This document shows, in pieces, positions 61,856 through 64,000 of a DNA stretch of 64,000 nucleotides. Both the position numbers and the translations under genes were made by a program. This DNA comes from Methanobacteriota archaeon. Its GTDB lineage: Archaea > Halobacteriota > Methanosarcinia > Methanosarcinales > Methanosarcinaceae. The stretch is from the NCBI GenBank assembly GCA_023399215.1, contig JAEWQJ010000031.1:1-64000 (forward strand), in the 5' to 3' direction. Each line of letters opens with the position of its first letter. Position 1 is the first letter of the stretch. The notes under the pieces were generated by a model. It saw only the letters and a list, made by a program, of their open reading frames with translations. It was not told where the DNA came from and searched no databases.

Positions 61856-62764
61856 TTAAGTCCGGCCGAGCAACTTGCAGGCCTGACATATATCTTCAGT
61901 GCATGTTTCTCCACAAATCCTGCACTTCCCTATTTTTGCGGGCGGCATTTCCTTAATAAGTGCCCCTGCAAGCTTGTCAAAGCCTCTGAGCAGTGAATAT
62001 TTGGTTCCAGGGTGCTTTGCCTCAAAGTTGTTCAGAAGTTCCCTTATCTCTCCTCGTAAAGCTTCTCCTGCATACGGGCATTCGCTGAAGTCCACAGGGA
62101 GGGAGTTTAAAAGGGCATAAAGTGCCACTTCTTTCTCAGGGATATTCCTCAGGGGTTTTGCCCGCAAGACCAGACCTTCAATAGCTGCAGGCGGGGCAAG
62201 CCTGACCAGACGCTCCACATCTCCCCTTAAGTGGTTGAGAAGAATTGTCTGGGCTTCATCATCCAGGTTATGTCCTGTGACGAGTTTTGTTGCTCCTATT
62301 TCAAGCGCGGTCCTATTGAGAATATTTTTTCTAAGGACGCCACAGTAGCTACATGCGCCTTTTTCCCGGTCCATTGCAGCCAGTTCGTCCATAGTTACTC
62401 CGTGTACCTCTTTGAAGGATTTTATGATATGCCTCACCCCTAGCATCTTCGTGAGGCTTTTTGCAACTTCGAGGGAATGAGGGCGGTATCCGTTTATTCC
62501 TTCGTCCACTGAAATTGCAACAATTTCAATGTCCGGCCTGTTTCCCAGAATTTTGTGCACTATATAGAGGGCAACTGAGCTGTCCTTACCTCCGCTTAGA
62601 GCAACAGCTATCACATCATTTTTACGGATACTATACTCTTTTCGTATTGTCAGTTTGATTTTCCTTTCGACATCTTCTACAAAATGTTTCTTGCAAAGGT
62701 GCATCCCGGAATATTTCTGAAAAACGATGGCTTCATGATTGCATTTTTTGCATTTGATTGTCAT
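61856..62764 (-). CDS. tRNA 2-thiolation enzyme (NcsA/TtuA family)
   Basis: This 302-residue PP-loop ATPase has an N-terminal zinc knuckle (CKKCNHEA and LCKKH), the PP-loop ALSGGKDSS near residues 54-62 and a central CSYCGVLR followed by TGHNLDDEAQTILLNHLRGD. A C-terminal zinc ribbon (CRICGETCTEDICQACK) completes it. These are the hallmarks of the TtuA/Ncs6/CTU1 group, which thiolates U34 or U54 of tRNA using a [4Fe-4S] cluster held by the central cysteines. The ATG at 62764 has AAAGGAT upstream and matches the family N-terminus; an extension to 62785 is unlikely. The gene is transcribed alone. Confidence 0.9.
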   Translation of the reverse strand: MTIKCKKCNHEAIVFQKYSGMHLCKKHFVEDVERKIKLTIRKEYSIRKNDVIAVALSGGKDSSVALYIVHKILGNRPDIEIVAISVDEGINGYRPHSLEVAKSLTKMLGVRHIIKSFKEVHGVTMDELAAMDREKGACSYCGVLRKNILNRTALEIGATKLVTGHNLDDEAQTILLNHLRGDVERLVRLAPPAAIEGLVLRAKPLRNIPEKEVALYALLNSLPVDFSECPYAGEALRGEIRELLNNFEAKHPGTKYSLLRGFDKLAGALIKEMPPAKIGKCRICGETCTEDICQACKLLGRT

Positions 62765-63107
62765 TTGAATCCTTTTTTCTGCCAATTGCCTGAAAATAAT
62801 CTGAAAGGCTGAAATCTGACAAACAGATATAATTTAATTATTTTCAATTATTCTATGCCAGAATTCATTTAGGAAAGGAATAGATCATATATATTGCTTT
62901 TTATGTATTTTTACAGAAGAGCGTTTTTACAGCTTTTTTACCTATTTTCAGAATTTTTTATACATATTCTCTAATTATTTTTTCTTTTTCGGCTTATTTT
63001 CTTCTTTTCATTTTAATTTCAGAGTTTTTCCTTTTTTAATTTATTTCTTGAGAATCTTCAGGTGTCCAGAAGAAGATTCCTAAAGATAAAACTCGAAAAA
63101 GAGATCC

Positions 63108-63297
63108 ATGTGTCTTCGGTTAAGTGATAAATCGTGATAAATTGTCTTCAGTTCCACAATATTTGATGAATATTGCAATTGATCGGAGACGGAACATGAC
63201 ATCGATTTCATGTAAATAGGCCAAAATTTAAGGCAGGTTTCTAATGCAAAATCGGTAGTTTTCAGGAAAGAAAATTCTTTCACCGATGATCAATGAA
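63108..63297 (-). pseudogene. gene fragment, inverted homologue of the relic at 9.9-10.1 kb
   Basis: The minus strand reads SVKEFSFLKTTDFALETCLK, then FWPIYMKSMSCSVSDQLQY and IYHDLSLNRRHMDLFFEFYL without a stop. The relic at 9941-10135 is the same sequence with a stop and a frameshift. Similarity includes the flank TTCATTGATCATCGGT. A TGA lies just before the conserved part, so this is probably also a fragment. The family is unknown. Confidence 0.6.
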
Positions 63298-63480
63298 AAG
63301 AGATCAAGTATTTTGCAATACTTAATAAAGGTATATAAATCTAATAAAGGTATATAAATCGTCCTTCTATATGATACTTTTGATGCCCTTCTTATTTTTA
63401 TGCAATTCCTTCTTATTTTTCTGCGATTAAGTGTCAAAATCAAGTATTATAGCGGCAGTCTCTAACTCAACTTCTAACGG

Positions 63481-63630
63481 TCATTTTACACTTGTTATCA
63501 CAAGATCGTCCTTGGCTGGCATGCCGCAAATTAAGCCTGAACGAGTGCGCTCTACAATCAATTGTCTCACCATTTGTGCCAGACTCGCAAAAGCGATGAA
63601 GCTTAAGATTTGGCTTTGCTAAAACAGGTT
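63481..63630 (-). pseudogene. possible serine-recombinase (resolvase) relic
   Basis: A stop-bounded minus-strand frame contains FIAFASLAQMVRQLIVERTR followed by SGLICGMP. This recalls the end of the catalytic domain of serine resolvases, usually FHIFASLAEFERELIRERT followed by AGL. No start, catalytic serine region or DNA-binding domain is found, and upstream codons contain stops. The resemblance covers about 25 residues, so this is tentative. Confidence 0.4.
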
Positions 63631-64000
63631 TCCTGTATTGCGTGGCAACATATCAATTTTCATAATCACTACGAGTTCAACAAGTGGTCAGAGTTCATCA
63701 ATAATCAACGACTCTGCACAATAATTAGTTCCTAAACTGTCTTTATGAGTTTTATCCATTTGTAGATCAAGTTTAATTCTACGACGACACATTTTAAGCT
63801 CGTTAAAACCATGTCTTGAATCTGGAAGATTGTACGGTTTTTAATAGAGAAGCCGCTTTCCGTCTTTCTCTTCCGTCTCAACAGTTTGGATTTTTAGTTA
63901 GAAAGTTGAGCTATATATAGAAGGTCAATATAAGACTAGTATAACATTATAAGCAAAAGCTTATAAAAATAATTAAATTTGATAATTGATAGCTTTTGTT
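63631..64000. other. right edge without a supported gene
   Basis: A+T-rich sequence with no recognised coding or RNA feature. Weak similarity to decayed coding sequence cannot be assigned. Confidence 0.35.

Overview
The window reads as a chromosomal segment of a methanogenic archaeon of the genus Methanosarcina. The marker genes are a methanogenesis marker 11 protein, an F420H2 oxidase (FprA), an AksA-type homocitrate synthase with a separate HacA/LeuC-type dehydratase, a VorCBA-type 2-oxoacid:ferredoxin oxidoreductase, NosD/PKD and PGF-CTERM surface proteins and a MEDS-domain sensor kinase. Promoters carry archaeal TATA boxes, ribosome binding sites are GGAGG or GGTGA, and there are long A+T-rich intergenic stretches full of short-period tandem repeats. 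The species cannot be fixed from the sequence alone.

Layout. 0-10 kb: a SAM methyltransferase, a Nog1-type GTPase, an HTH-CBS regulator, hisE, a HacA/LeuC large subunit, a YkgJ-type cysteine-cluster protein, a small HTH-ACT regulator and a PKD/beta-helix surface protein. 10-16.5 kb: an HTH-cupin regulator, a medium-chain acyl-CoA synthetase and vorCBA, which together suggest uptake of branched-chain acids and their reductive carboxylation to 2-oxoacids. 16.5-18.5 kb: no protein gene, but three well-preserved copies and one decayed copy of a two-hairpin element, with a compensatory base-pair change between copies. 18.5-26.8 kb: a PLP decarboxylase, an amino-acid permease, FprA, a glutamine-synthetase family enzyme, a D-aminoacyl-tRNA deacylase and a small membrane protein. 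26.8-34 kb: a signalling and mobile-element zone with a CheB-CheR-PAS fusion, a terminal-inverted-repeat MITE, a MEDS-PAS-PAS histidine kinase and an IS200/IS605 (tnpB) remnant. 34-41.4 kb: a cysteine-rich desulforedoxin-like microprotein, a DUF89 protein, a CooT-like protein, type II GAPDH, an FBPase/IMPase followed directly by NAD kinase, and AksA. 41.6-50.7 kb: two exported proteins, a small membrane protein, an IorA-like oxidoreductase, methanogenesis marker 11 and a flavoprotein. 51-62.8 kb: RadC, a MobB-MoaE fusion and MobA (molybdopterin cofactor), a giant LRR-Roc-COR (Roco) protein interrupted by one in-frame TAG, a TudS-like protein, a NosD/PGF-CTERM surface protein, a membrane protein and an NcsA/TtuA-type tRNA thiolase. 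63-64 kb: decayed gene relics, one of them an inverted homologue of a relic near 10 kb.

The points most worth following are the repeated structured RNA-like elements (17.0-18.1 kb), the amber codon inside the Roco gene (Methanosarcina can decode UAG as pyrrolysine), the apparent ATT start of the methanogenesis marker 11 gene, and a 53-residue cysteine-rich protein that is easily missed because of its length.
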